A stretch of 64,000 nt of DNA, taken from Gymnothorax reevesii (Eukaryota; Chordata; Actinopteri; Anguilliformes; Muraenidae). The stretch lies in the NCBI GenBank assembly GCA_029721435.1, contig CM056573.1, positions 70,870,001 through 70,934,000 on the forward strand, written 5' to 3'. Both the position numbers and the translations under genes were made by a program. Each line of letters begins with the position of its first letter. Positions within the stretch are counted from its first letter, which is position 1. The notes beneath the pieces were generated by a model. That model worked only from the letters and a program-made list of their open reading frames with translations, made no database searches and had not been told where the DNA came from. Positions 44,571 through 57,042 of this stretch are shown here, piece by piece.

Positions 44571-44906
44571 GAATCAATTTGTTCTCCCATTTTGCATATA
44601 GAAATTGTGATTGTCACAGAGCTGTTCTTCTATTCATTTAGTTTATTTAGTAAGCTGGTTAGGATACCAGAAAAAGAAATGGATCAGAGGAAATGGATGA
44701 ATGTAAGTCAGGCTTTGGCAAAGCTTCAGGACATGAGTTCTTGTGAGTCAGATGGAGAAGAAATATCAGGGCTCAGTGATGCTTCTAGGTCTAGTGAATC
44801 CGACTCCGATTTTGAAACTGAATGCGATCGTGAGCCACACGGTAAAGGTATCACAGCTGCTGATGCCAGGAAGGTCACCAAAACTGGATATTTATTCACG
44901 TCATAA
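44526..44906 (+). pseudogene. Acidic ORF, U15 copy, 17-nt deletion and frameshift
   Basis: Deletion after GITAA removes 17 nt and shifts the frame, giving a 126-codon frame with an altered last ~15 residues. The acidic tract itself is intact. Confidence 0.4.
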
Positions 44907-45188
44907 TGCTTAGGTTTCACAGCATAATTTCAAGTCCAAATACTTTGAAACATTTAAAATTAGCCACAATAGCCAACAAATTGAAGCTTTAAAGCTCTGA
45001 CCTCTATACTATTTAATCAATGAAGAATCTTAGCAAAACACCATTTATTGTCCTCCGAATTCTGAAAGTACTTTGAAATGCTTTCACTGAAGCAACACCT
45101 CACAGCTTAAAAGTATTACAAAGAGTGGTGCATTTTTGTCAATAAAGAGGATGCAGTCATATTTCCACGTCATCCATGCCATGATGAA

Positions 45189-45525
45189 GGGAGACGCAGT
45201 AGCGCAGTGGAGAGCATGGGCTTGACTTGGGATGGAAAGATTCTGTGTTCAAGTCCTTGCCTTAGCCTGTGCAAAGTATTCTCAGGCAAAACTCTTCACT
45301 TCCACACTGCCTCACTCTACCCAGGTGTACAAGTGGGTCCCAGCAAAATTGTCAGGGAAACTTGACTGAGAGCAGTGGGAGAACCCGAGTTGGACTAGTG
45401 TCCCATCGAGGGGGTTTAGCAATACTCCTATTTGCTTCATGTCACAGAAACCAGGGTTAAACACAGGCCTGATGGGCCTCCAGGCATGACCTCCACGCCT
45501 GTTTAGAAATAGTCTTTATTCCGTC
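45189..45525 (+). mobile_element. tRNA-derived SINE, U15 copy
   Basis: Both boxes intact; AAAGTATTCT, GTACAAGTGGG and CCTGTTTAG are private. Confidence 0.75.
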
Positions 45526-46043
45526 TGAGCAGCTGCTCATTTTGAAAACAAGAAGGGCACTTGGTAGAGCTCATACCTCCGCCAAGCCCACATGTAAGTA
45601 TTATTGGTTCTGGATCCAGGAGAGTATCATCCAGACCAACAACAGCAGTGATTAGTTCCTCTTTTAGGGCAGATTCTATTCAGTGCTGAAATTTTCTGAA
45701 AATCTGTTCATTACATAAGGACATACCGAATTGTTCCGAATATAAGACGATTCTGGATATGAGACTACTCCCCTTTCTCAAGTCATATTTTGGAAAAAAT
45801 AGGGTTTTGATGACAAAATCTTGTTTTAGTCTCTAAAGAATAATAATCATCGCAAAAATTTCTTTGAAAATACTGATAAAACAAACTGAAAGAAAAACCA
45901 ATATAAAAGATTGCAGGCTGTTGTTTTGCGCCATCTATTGTTGTGAACATGTATTGAGTTTAGACAATAAAACGCGCACACAGGATGACTGTCATTGTTA
46001 GAAGCCTAGTCCACGGAAAATACGACGACCCCATTTCTCCGCT

Positions 46044-46951
46044 GTGACGCGTCTTTAATGGAACGGCGGAGGCGTCAAAGATAAAACAGGGTCACTTGAG
46101 CAAAAGGAGAGGAAAGAGTAAACATGCCCGTTGGACGAGAGATGCTGATTTACTGAGATTCCGCAGAGAAGTCACTGTTATGTCAAAGACGCAGATTGCA
46201 TCGTATGCCTGTTCCGTGGATATGTAAAAAGCGCCGTTGCCATAAACATATCTCCCCAGCGGGCCACAGTACGAAGTAGATTCCCAGTCCGTCGTGGAAA
46301 CATATACTGGTGTACGTGCGATTAGGTAGTGATTGTTTTTAAATTTCATTTGATTTCATTTGACACACTCTTTTTACTTGAACAAAAGATTGACCGCGAT
46401 TCCGTACCATGCTTTCTGTTAACGTTCTGACAAAATGTGGCAGCCCTCCATGCTTAGGGTCGGGCGTGTAAAGTCACCGAACAGGCCTTGTGGTGACGTG
46501 TCTTAAATGGAACACTGGAGGCGTCATAAATCAGACCGGGTCACTTGAGCAGAAGAAAACAAAGGAGTAAACAAGCCCGATGGATGAGAGGTTCGAATTC
46601 TCTTGGATTCTGCTGAGAAGTCGCTTTGACGTCAAAGAGCCAGAGTGCATCGAATGTTCATTTTGTTGCTATAACAACAGCACCGTTGCTATAAACAACT
46701 CTGCCCAGGGAGCCGACGGAAGAATGCTGATTCTCAGTCCGTGTCCAATGCTCATGGAAAGATGTCCAGGAGTACGTGCGATTTGGCAGTGATTTTATTT
46801 TTATGAAATTAGATTTTTTTGACTCACTCTTTGTTTAAACAAAAAAAAAATGACCGCGATTCAGTTGCATGCTTTCTGTTTACGTATTGACAAAATGTGC
46901 CTGCCCTCCACTTAGCCGTCGGGCTTGTCTTGTGACCAAACAGGCTCTGCT
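46044..46951. repeat. Subrepeat pair A-B, U15
   Basis: B begins at 46493. A opens GTGACGCGTCTT. AGATTTTTTTGAC in B. Confidence 0.85.
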
Positions 46952-47175
46952 GTGACGTGACTTAAATGGATCAGCGGAGGTTTCAAATTCTCCGGCAGCT
47001 ACAGGTCTCAAAAAAGTTGGGACACTTGTAAAAAGGGGCTTTAAAAGCATTGAATTTCTAAGAGAATCAGCTGAAAGAACATTTAGCTAGTAATTAAGTT
47101 AACTGTCATCTGCTGCGCAACATGATTACTTATAAAAGGGTTGTCATTGAGAGGCTGAGTTTCTCAGAAGTAAAG

Positions 47176-47423
47176 ATGGCCAGAAGCTCTCCCACCTGTG
47201 AAGGCTTGCATAAAAAAAATGTTGAATACTTTAAAAACACTGCTCCTCGACGTTAAATTGCAAAGGCATTGAAGGTCTCATCATCTTCAGTACATGACAT
47301 CATCAAAAGATTCAGAGTAACTGGAAAAATCTCTGCCTGTAAGGGACTAGGCCGAGACCTTTACTGGATGCCCTTTATCTTGGGACCCTCAGATGCCACT
47401 GCATCACTCACCGGCATGATTCT
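47176..47423 (+). mobile_element. Tc1-like fragment, U15
   Basis: Lacks the GATATC variant although its neighbours U14 and U16 have it; CTTGGGACC is private. Confidence 0.75.
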
Positions 47424-47483
47424 TGGGATTCTGCAATAATAGAGAAAGAAAAAACATCACTGATTATACCTAGAACTGCCACA

Positions 47484-47738
47484 AGGTCATTTTGACCTCC
47501 ATTAGTCCCAGTGCAAAAGAATGTAAATGGACTATATAGGGGCTGACTATGGAGCTAGTCAGATTGGCAGCTCAAAGCACTTGACAGTAGCCTAATACCT
47601 CACGTATGCCCATTTATGCAACACATTCATACACTGACGGCTACGCAAGGCAGTCAACTGCATCTTGGTTGACTGCATTTTGTTACTTTTTGAATGGTGT
47701 GCAAGCGCATATATAAGCCAGTTGCTGTCATGACGTCA
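47484..47738 (+). promoter_or_regulatory. Regulatory-looking segment into U16
   Basis: All four motifs intact, spacer TTT; GTGCAAGCGC just before TATA. Confidence 0.45.
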
Positions 47739-48098
47739 GAATCAATTTGTTCTCCCATTTTGCAGGTAGAAATTGTGATTGTCACAGAGCTGTTCTTCTA
47801 TTCATTTAGTTTATTTAGTAAGCTGGTTAGGATACCAGAAAAAGAAATGGATCAGAGGAAATGGATGAATGTAAGTCAGGCTTTGGCAAAGCTTCAGGAC
47901 ATGAGTTCTTGTGAGTCAGATGGAGAAGAAATATCAGGGCTCAGTGATGCTTCTAGGTCTATTGAATCCGACTCCGATTTTGAAACTGAATGCGATCGTG
48001 AGCCACACGGTAAAGGTATCACAGCTGCTGGGCAAACTAAGCCTTTGATGCCAGGAAGGTCACCAAAACTGGATATTTATTCACGTCATAATGCTTAG
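47694..48098 (+). CDS. Acidic Ser-rich ORF, U16 copy (134 codons)
   Basis: Intact, with MVCKRIY at the start and SRSIESD in the acidic tract. Confidence 0.3.
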   Translation: MVCKRIYKPVAVMTSESICSPILQVEIVIVTELFFYSFSLFSKLVRIPEKEMDQRKWMNVSQALAKLQDMSSCESDGEEISGLSDASRSIESDSDFETECDREPHGKGITAAGQTKPLMPGRSPKLDIYSRHNA

Positions 48099-48373
48099 GT
48101 TTCACAGCATAATTTCAAGTCCAAATACTTTGAAACATTTAAAATTAGCCACAATAGCCAACAAATTGAAGCTTTAAAGCTCTGACCTCTATACTATTTA
48201 ATCAATGAAGAATCTTAGCAAAACACCATTTATTGTCCTCCGAATTCTGAATGTACTTTGAAATGCTTTCACTGAGGCAACACCTCACAGCTTAAAAGTA
48301 TTACAAAGAGTGGTGCATTTTTGTCAATAAAGAGGATGCAGTCATATTTCCACGTCATCCATGCCATGATGAA

Positions 48374-48710
48374 GGGAGACGCAGTAGCGCAGTGGAGAGC
48401 ATGGGCTTGACTTGGGATGGAAAGATTCTGTGTTCAAGTCCTTGCCTTAGCCTGTGCAAAGTGTTCTCAGGCAAAACTCTTCACTTCCACACTGCCTCAC
48501 TCTACCCAGGTGTACAAATGGGTCCCAGCAAAATTGTCAGGGAAACTTGACTGAGAGCAGTGGGAGAACCCGAGTTGGACTAGTGTCCCATCGAGGGGGT
48601 TTAGCAATACTCCTATTTGCTTCATGTCACAGAAACCAGGGTTAAACACAGGCCTGATGGGCCTCCAGGAATGACCTCCACGCCTGGGTAGAAATAGTCT
48701 TTATTCCGTC
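48374..48710 (+). mobile_element. tRNA-derived SINE, U16 copy
   Basis: Both boxes intact; CCAGGAATGACC and CCTGGGTAG are private. Confidence 0.75.
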
Positions 48711-49228
48711 TGAGCAGCTGCTCATTTTGAAAACAAGAAGGGCACTTGGTAGAGCTCATACCTCCGCCAAGCCCACTTGTGAGTATTATTGGTTCTGGAT
48801 CCAGGAGAGGATCATCCAGACCAACAACAGCAGTGATTAGTTCCTCTTTTAGGGCAGATTCTATTCAGTGCTGAAATTTTCTGAAAATCTGTTCATTACA
48901 TAAGGACATACCGAATTGTTCCGAATATAAGACGATTCTGGATATGAGACTACTCCCCTTTCTCAAGTCATATTTTGGAAAAAATAGGGTTTTGATGACA
49001 AAATCTTGTTTTAGTCTCTAAAGAATAATAATCATCGCAAAAATTTCTTTGAAAATACTGATAAAACAAACTGAAAGAAAAACCAATATAAAAGATTGCA
49101 GGCTGATGTTTTGCGCCATCTATTGTTGTGAACATGTATTGAGTTTAGACTATAAAACGCGCACACAGGCTGACTGTTATTGTTAGAAGCCGAGTCCACG
49201 GAAAATACGACGACCCCATTTCTCCGCT

Positions 49229-50141
49229 GTGACGTGTCTTTAATGGAACGGCGGAGGCGTCAAAGATAAAACAGGGTCACTTGAGCAAAAGGAGAGGAAA
49301 GAGTAAACATGCCCGTTGGACGAGAGATGCTAATTTACTGAGATTCCGCAGAGAAGTCACTGTTATGTCAAAGACGCCGTTTGCATCGTATGCCTGCTCC
49401 GTGGATATGTAAAAAGCGCCGTTGCCATAAACATATCTCCCCAGCGGGCCACAGTACGAAGTAGATTCCCAGTCCGTCGTGGAAACATATACTGGTGTAC
49501 GTGCGATTAGGTAGTGATTGTTTTTAAATTTCATTTGATTTCATTTGACACACTCTTTTTACTTGAACAAAAGATTGACCGCGATTCCGTACCATGCTTT
49601 CTGTTAACGTTCTGACAAAATGTGGCAGCCCTCCATGCTTAGGGTCGGGCGTGTAAAGTCACCGAACAGGCCTTGTGGTGACGTCTCTTAAATGGAACAC
49701 TGGAGGCGTCATAAATCAGACCGGGTCACTTGAGCAGAAGAAAACAAAGGAGTAAACAAGCCCGATGGATGAGAGGTTCGAATTCTCTTGGATTCTGCTG
49801 AGAAGTCGCTTTGACGTCAAAGAGCCAGAGTGCATCGAATGTTCATTATGTTGCTATGACAACAGCACCGTTGCTATAAACAACTCTGCCCAGGGAGCCG
49901 ACGGAAGAATGCTGATTCTCAGTCCGTGTCCAATGCTCATGGAAAGATGTCCAGGAGTACGTGCGATTTGGCAGTGATTTTATTTTTATGAAATTAGATT
50001 TTAATTGACTCACTCTTTGTTTCAACAAAAAAAAAAAAAATGACCGCGATTCAGTAGCATGCTTTCTGTTTACGTATTGACAAAATGTGCCTGCCCTCCA
50101 CTTAGCCGTCGGGCTTGTCTTGTGACCAAACAGGCTCTGCT
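49229..50141. repeat. Subrepeat pair A-B, U16
   Basis: B begins at 49678 with GTGACGTCTCTT. Private TTATGTTGCTATGAC in B. Long A-tract with TTTCAACA before it. Confidence 0.85.
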
Positions 50142-50365
50142 GTGACGTGACTTAAATGGATCAGCGGAGGTTTCCAATTCTCCGGCAGCTACAGGTCTCA
50201 AAAAAGTTGGGACACTTGTAAAAAGGGGCTTTAAAAGCATTGAATTTCTAAGAGAATCAGCTGAAAGAACATTTAGCTAGTAATTAAGTTAACTGTCATC
50301 TGCTGCGCAACATGATTACTTATAAAAGGGTTGTCATTGAGAGGCTGAGTTTCTCAGAAGTAAAG

Positions 50366-50614
50366 ATGGCCAGAAGCTCTCCCACCTGTGAAGGCTTGCA
50401 TAAAAAAAATGTTGAATACTTTAAAAACACTGCTCCTCGACGTTAAATTGCAAAGGCATTGAAGGTCTCATCATCTTCAGTACATGACATCATCAAAAGA
50501 TTCAGAGTAACTGGAAAAATCTCTGCCTGTAAGGGACTAGGCCGAGACCTTTACTGGATGCCCTTTATCTTCGGACCCTCAGATGCCACTGCATCACTCA
50601 CCGGCATGATATCT
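50366..50614 (+). mobile_element. Tc1-like fragment, U16 (GATATC variant)
   Basis: Same 75-codon open stretch as U14, closing at 50686. Confidence 0.75.
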
Positions 50615-50674
50615 TGGGATTCTGCAATAATAGAGAAAGAAAAAACATCACTGATTATACCTAGAACTGCCACA

Positions 50675-50929
50675 AGGTCATTTTGACCTCCATTAGTCCC
50701 AGTGCAAAAGAATGTAAATGGACTATATAGGGGCTGACTATGGAGCTAGTCAGATTGGCAGCTCAAAGCACTTGACAGTAGCCTAATACCTCACGTATGC
50801 CCATTTATGCAACACATTCATACACTGACGGCTACGCAAGGCAGTCAACTGCATCTTGGTTGACTGCATTTTGTTACTTTTTGAATGGTGTGCAGGCGCA
50901 TATATAAGCCAGTTGCTGTCATGACGTCA
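50675..50929 (+). promoter_or_regulatory. Regulatory-looking segment into U17
   Basis: All four motifs intact, spacer TTT. Confidence 0.45.
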
Positions 50930-51289
50930 GAATCAATTTGTTCTCCCATTTTGCAGGTAGAAATTGTGATTGTCACAGAGCTGTTCTTCTATTCATTTAG
51001 TTTATTAAGTAAGCTGGTTAGGATACCAGAAAAAGAAATGGATCAGAGGAAATGGATGAATGTAAGTCAGGCTTTGGCAAAGCTTCAGGACATGAGTTCT
51101 TGTGAGTCAGATGGAGAAGAAATATCAGGGCTCAGTGATGCTTCTAGGTCTAGTGAATCCGACTCCGATTTTGAAACTGAATGCGATCGTGAGCCACACG
51201 GTAAAGGTATCACAGCTGCTGGGCAAACTAAGCCTTTGATGCCAGGAAGGTCACCAAAACTGGATATTTATTCACGTCATAATGCTTAG
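50885..51289 (+). CDS. Acidic Ser-rich ORF, U17 copy (134 codons)
   Basis: Intact, with FSLLSKL from the TTATTAAGT variant shared with U18. Confidence 0.3.
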   Translation: MVCRRIYKPVAVMTSESICSPILQVEIVIVTELFFYSFSLLSKLVRIPEKEMDQRKWMNVSQALAKLQDMSSCESDGEEISGLSDASRSSESDSDFETECDREPHGKGITAAGQTKPLMPGRSPKLDIYSRHNA

Positions 51290-51564
51290 GTTTCACAGCA
51301 TAATTTCAAGTCCAAATACTTTGAAACATTTAAAATTAGCCACAATAGCCAACAAATTGAAGCTTTAAAGCTCTGACCTCTATACTATTTAATCAATGAA
51401 GAATCTTAGCAAAACACCATTTATTGTCCTCCGAATTCTGAAAGTACTTTGAAATGCTTTCACTGAGGCAACACCTCACAGCTTAAAAGTATTACAAAGA
51501 GTGGTGCATTTTTGTCAATAAAGAGGATGCAGTCATATTTCCACGTCATCCATGCCATGATGAA

Positions 51565-51900
51565 GGGAGACGCAGTAGCGCAGTGGAGAGCATGGGCTTG
51601 ACTTGGGATGGAAAGATTCTGTGTTCAAGTCCTTGCCTTAGCCTGTGCAAAGTGTTCTCAGGCAAAACTCTTCACTTCCACACTGCCTCACTCTACCAGG
51701 TGTACAAATGGGTCCCAGCAAAATTGTCAGGGAAACTTGACTGAGAGCTGTGGGAGAACCCGAGTTGGACTAGTGTCCCATCGAGGGGGTTTAGCAATAC
51801 TCCTATTTGCTTCATGTCACAGAAACCAGGGTTAAACACAGGCCTGATGGGCCTCCAGGCATGACCTCCACGCCTGGTTAGAAATAGTCTTTATTCCGTC
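51565..51900 (+). mobile_element. tRNA-derived SINE, U17 copy
   Basis: One C is lost in CTCTACCAGG; GAGCTGTGGG; both boxes intact. Confidence 0.75.
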
Positions 51901-52418
51901 TGAGCAGCTGCTCATTTTGAAAACAAGAAGGGCACTTGGTAGAGCTCATACCTCCGCCAAGCCCACATGTAAGTATTATTGGTTCTGAATCCAGGAGAGT
52001 ATCATCCAGACCAACAACAGCAGTGATTAGTTCCTCTTTTAGGGCAGATTCTATTCAGTGCTGAAATTTTCTGAAAATCTGTTCATTACATAAGGACATA
52101 CCGAATTGTTCCGAATATAAGACGATTCTGGATATGAGACTACTCCCCTTTCTCAAGTCATATTTTGGAAAAAATAGGGTTTTGATGACAAAATCTTGTT
52201 TTAGTCTCTAAAGAATAATAATCATCGCAAAAATTTCTTTGAAAATACTGATAAAACAAACTGAAAGAAAAACCAATATAAAAGATTGCAGGCTGTTGTT
52301 TTGCGCCATCTATTGTTGTGAACATGTATTGAGTTTAGACAATAAAACGCGCACACAGGATGACTGTTATTGTTAGAAGCCTAGTCCACGGAAAATACGA
52401 CGACCCCATTTCTCCGCT

Positions 52419-53325
52419 GTGACGTGTCTTTAATGGAACGGCGGAGGCGTCAAAGATAAAACAGGGTCACTTGAGCAAAAGGAGAGGAAAGAGTAAACAT
52501 GCCCGTTGGACGAGAGATGCAAATTTACTGAGATTCCGCAGAGAAGTCACTGTTATGTCAAAGACGCAGATTGCATCGTATGCCTGTTCCGTGGATATGT
52601 AAAAAGCGCCGTTGCCATAAACATATCTCCCCAGCGGGCCACAGTACGAAGTAGATTCCCAGTCCGTCGTGGAAACATATACTGGTGTACGTGCGATTAG
52701 GTAGTGATTGTTTTTAAATTTCATTTGATTTCATTTGACACACTCTTTTTACTTGAACAAAAGATTGACCGCGATTCCGTACCATGCTTTCTGTTAACGT
52801 TCTGACAAAATGTGGCAGCCCTCCATGCTTAGGGTCGGGCGTGTATAGTCACCGAACAGGCCTTGTGGTGACGTGTCTTAAATGGAACACTGGAGGCGTC
52901 ATAAATCAGACCGGGTCACTTGAGCAGAAGAAAACAAAGGAGTAAACAAGCCCGATGGATGAGAGGTTCGAATTCTCTTGGATTCTGCTGAGAAGTCGCT
53001 TTGACGTCAAAGAGCCAGAGTGCATCGAATGTTCATTTTGTTGCTATAACAACAGCACAGTTGCTATAAACAACTCTGCCCAGGGAGCCGACGGAAGAAT
53101 GCTGATTCTCAGTCCGTGTCCAATGCTCATGGAAAGATGTCCAGGAGTACGTGCGATTTGGCAGTGATTTTATTTTTATGAAATTAGATTTTAATTGACT
53201 CACTCTTTGTTTAAACAAAAAAAATGACCGCGATTCAGTAGCATGCTTTCTGTTTACGTATTGACAAAATGTGCCTGCCCTCCACTTAGCCGTCGGGCTT
53301 GTCTTGTGACCAAACAGGCTCTGCT
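52419..53325. repeat. Subrepeat pair A-B, U17
   Basis: B begins at 52868. GTGTATAGTC and AGCACAGTTGC are shared with U18. Confidence 0.85.
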
Positions 53326-53549
53326 GTGACGTGACTTAAATGGATCAGCGGAGGTTTCCAATTCTCCGGCAGCTACAGGTCTCAAAAAAGTTGGGACACT
53401 TGTAAAAAGGGGCTTTAAAAGCATTGAATTTCTAAGAGAATCAGCTGAAAGAACATTTAGCTAGTAATTAAGTTAACTGTCATCTGCTGCGCAACATGAT
53501 TACTTATAAAAGGGTTGTCATTGAGAGGCTGAGTTTCTCAGAAGTAAAG

Positions 53550-53798
53550 ATGGCCAGAAGCTCTCCCACCTGTGAAGGCTTGCATAAAAAAAATGTTGAA
53601 TACTTTAAAAACACTGCTCCTCGACGTTAAATTGCAAAGGCATTGAAGGTCTCATCATCTTCAGTACATGACATCATCAAAAGATTCAGAGTAACTGGAA
53701 AAATCTCTGCCTGTAAGGGACTAGGCCGAGACCTTTACTGGATGCCCTTTATCTTCGGACCCTCAGATGCCACTGCATCACTCACCGGCATGATATCT
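53550..53798 (+). mobile_element. Tc1-like fragment, U17 (GATATC variant)
   Basis: Same as U16, closing at 53870. Confidence 0.75.
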
Positions 53799-53858
53799 TG
53801 GGATTCTGCAATAATAGAGAAAGAAAAAACATCACTGATTATACCTAGAACTGCCACA

Positions 53859-54113
53859 AGGTCATTTTGACCTCCATTAGTCCCAGTGCAAAAGAATGTA
53901 AATGGACTATATAGGGGCTGACTATGGAGCTAGTCAGATTGGCAGCTCAAAGCACTTGACAGTAGCCTAATACCTCACGTATGCCCATTTATGCAACACA
54001 TTCATACACTGACGGCTACGCAAGGCAGTCAACTGCATCTTGGTTGACTGCATTTTGTTACTTTTTGAATGGTGTGCAGGCGCATATATAAGCCAGTTGC
54101 TGTCATGACGTCA
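53859..54113 (+). promoter_or_regulatory. Regulatory-looking segment into U18
   Basis: All four motifs intact, spacer TTT. Confidence 0.45.
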
Positions 54114-54473
54114 GAATCAATTTGTTCTCCCATTTTGCAGGTAGAAATTGTGATTGTCACAGAGCTGTTCTTCTATTCATTTAGTTTATTAAGTAAGCTG
54201 GTTAGGATACCAGAAAAAGAAATGGATCAGAGGAAATGGATGAATGTAAGTCAGGCTTTGGCAAAGCTTCAGGACATGAGTTCTTGTGAGTCAGATGGAG
54301 AAGAAATATCAGGGCTCAGTGATGCTTCTAGGTCTAGTGAATCCGACTCCGATTTTGAAACTGAATGCGATCGTGAGCCACACGGTAAAGGTATCACAGC
54401 TGCTGGGCAAACTAAGCCTTTGATGCCAGGAAGGTCACCAAAACTGGATATTTATTCACGTCATAATGCTTAG
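54069..54473 (+). CDS. Acidic Ser-rich ORF, U18 copy (134 codons)
   Basis: The predicted protein is identical to that of U17. Confidence 0.3.
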   Translation: MVCRRIYKPVAVMTSESICSPILQVEIVIVTELFFYSFSLLSKLVRIPEKEMDQRKWMNVSQALAKLQDMSSCESDGEEISGLSDASRSSESDSDFETECDREPHGKGITAAGQTKPLMPGRSPKLDIYSRHNA

Positions 54474-54748
54474 GTTTCACAGCATAATTTCAAGTCCAAA
54501 TACTTTGAAACATTTAAAATTAGCCACAATAGCCAACAAATTGAAGCTTTAAAGCTCTGACCTCTATACTATTTAATCAATGAAGAATCTTAGCAAAACA
54601 CCATTTATTGTCCTCCGAATTCTGAAAGTACTTTGAAATGCTTTCACTGAGGCAACACCTCACAGCTTAAAAGTATTACAAAGAGTGGTGCATTTTTGTC
54701 AATAAAGAGGATGCAGTCATATTTCCACGTCATCCATGCCATGATGAA

Positions 54749-55084
54749 GGGAGACGCAGTAGCGCAGTGGAGAGCATGGGCTTGACTTGGGATGGAAAGA
54801 TTCTGTGTTCAAGTCCTTGCCTTAGCCTGTGCAAAGTGTTCTCAGGCAAAACTCTTCACTTCCACACTGCCTCACTCTACCAGGTGTACAAATGGGTCCC
54901 AGCAAAATTGTCAGGGAAACTTGACTGAGAGCTGTGGGAGAACCCGAGTTGGACTAGTGTCCCATCGAGGGGGTTTAGCAATACTCCTATTTGCTTCATG
55001 TCACAGAAACCAGGGTTAAACACAGGCCTGATGGGCCTCCAGGCATGACCTCCACGCCTGGTTAGAAATAGTCTTTATTCCGTC
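54749..55084 (+). mobile_element. tRNA-derived SINE, U18 copy
   Basis: Matches the U17 copy, including the lost C. Confidence 0.75.
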
Positions 55085-55602
55085 TGAGCAGCTGCTCATT
55101 TTGAAAACAAGAAGGGCACTTGGTAGAGCTCATACCTCCGCCAAGCCCACATGTAAGTATTATTGGTTCTGAATCCAGGAGAGTATCATCCAGACCAACA
55201 ACAGCAGTGATTAGTTCCTCTTTTAGGGCAGATTCTATTCAGTGCTGAAATTTTCTGAAAATCTGTTCATTACATAAGGACATACCGAATTGTTCCGAAT
55301 ATAAGACGATTCTGGATATGAGACTACTCCCCTTTCTCAAGTCATATTTTGGAAAAAATAGGGTTTTGATGACAAAATCTTGTTTTAGTCTCTAAAGAAT
55401 AATAATCATCGCAAAAATTTCTTTGAAAATACTGATAAAACAAACTGAAAGAAAAACCAATATAAAAGATTGCAGGCTGTTGTTTTGCGCCATCTATTGT
55501 TGTGAACATGTATTGAGTTTAGACAATAAAACGCGCACACAGGATGACTGTTATTGTTAGAAGCCTAGTCCACGGAAAATACGACGACCCCATTTCTCCG
55601 CT

Positions 55603-56509
55603 GTGACGTGTCTTTAATGGAACGGCGGAGGCGTCAAAGATAAAACAGGGTCACTTGAGCAAAAGGAGAGGAAAGAGTAAACATGCCCGTTGGACGAGAG
55701 ATGCAAATTTACTGAGATTCCGCAGAGAAGTCACTGTTATGTCAAAGACGCAGATTGCATCGTATGCCTGTTCCGTGGATATGTAAAAAGCGCCGTTGCC
55801 ATAAACATATCTCCCCAGCGGGCCACAGTACGAAGTAGATTCCCAGTCCGTCGTGGAAACATATACTGGTGTACGTGCGATTAGGTAGTGATTGTTTTTA
55901 AATTTCATTTGATTTCATTTGACACACTCTTTTTACTTGAACAAAAGATTGACCGCGATTCCGTACCATGCTTTCTGTTAACGTTCTGACAAAATGTGGC
56001 AGCCCTCCATGCTTAGGGTCGGGCGTGTATAGTCACCGAACAGGCCTTGTGGTGACGTGTCTTAAATGGAACACTGGAGGCGTCATAAATCAGACCGGGT
56101 CACTTGAGCAGAAGAAAACAAAGGAGTAAACAAGCCCGATGGATGAGAGGTTCGAATTCTCTTGGATTCTGCTGAGAAGTCGCTTTGACGTCAAAGAGCC
56201 AGAGTGCATCGAATGTTCATTTTGTTGCTATAACAACAGCACAGTTGCTATAAACAACTCTGCCCAGGGAGCCGACGGAAGAATGCTGATTCTCAGTCCG
56301 TGTCCAATGCTCATGGAAAGATGTCCAGGAGTACGTGCGATTTGGCAGTGATTTTATTTTTATGAAATTAGATTTTAATTGACTCACTCTTTGTTTAAAC
56401 AAAAAAAATGACCGCGATTCAGTAGCATGCTTTCTGTTTACGTATTGACAAAATGTGCCTGCCCTCCACTTAGCCGTCGGGCTTGTCTTGTGACCAAACA
56501 GGCTCTGCT
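55603..56509. repeat. Subrepeat pair A-B, U18
   Basis: B begins at 56052. Matches U17. Confidence 0.85.
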
Positions 56510-56733
56510 GTGACGTGACTTAAATGGATCAGCGGAGGTTTCAAATTCTCCGGCAGCTACAGGTCTCAAAAAAGTTGGGACACTTGTAAAAAGGGGCTTT
56601 AAAAGCATTGAATTTCTAAGAGAATCAGCTGAAAGAACATTTAGCTAGTAATTAAGTTAACTGTCATCTGCTGCGCAACATGATTACTTATAAAAGGGTT
56701 GTCATTGAGAGGCTGAGTTTCTCAGAAGTAAAG

Positions 56734-56982
56734 ATGGCCAGAAGCTCTCCCACCTGTGAAGGCTTGCATAAAACAAATGTTGAATACTTTAAAAACACTG
56801 CTCCTCGACGTTAAATTGCAAAGGCATTGAAGGTCTCATCATCTTCAGTACATGACATCATCAAAAGATTCAGAGTAACTGGAAAAATCTCTGCCTGTAA
56901 GGGACTAGGCCGAGACCTTTACTGGATGCCCTTCATCTTCGGACCCTCAGATGCCACTGCATCACTCACCGGCATGATATCT
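56734..56982 (+). mobile_element. Tc1-like fragment, U18 (GATATC variant)
   Basis: GATATC present. CATAAAACAAATG interrupts the A-run; CCCTTCATC is private. Confidence 0.75.
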
Positions 56983-57042
56983 TGGGATTCTGCAATAATA
57001 GAGAAAGAAAAAACATCACTGATTATACCTAGAACTGCCACA

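Larger units (their letters stand above)
44526..47693 (+). repeat. Array unit U15 (3,168 bp)
   Basis: Shortened mainly by a 17-nt deletion inside the ORF near 44862. The sequence AGATTTTTTTGAC near 46813 replaces AGATTTTAATTGAC. The CAGGTAG at the ORF's acceptor-like site is CATATAG. Confidence 0.98.
47694..50884 (+). repeat. Array unit U16 (3,191 bp, longest)
   Basis: Belongs to the 42.6-57 kb subfamily. A long A-tract precedes ATGACCGCG near 50027-50040. Private changes include GTGCAAGCGC near 47700 and GACGCCGTTTGC near 49374. Confidence 0.98.
50885..54068 (+). repeat. Array unit U17 (3,184 bp), twin of U18
   Basis: Scanned against U18 at +3,184 bp I found almost no differences. Private shared variants are TTTATTAAGTAAG, CTCTACCAGG (one C lost), GAGCTGTGGG, GTGTATAGTC and AGCACAGTTGC. 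Confidence 0.98.
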
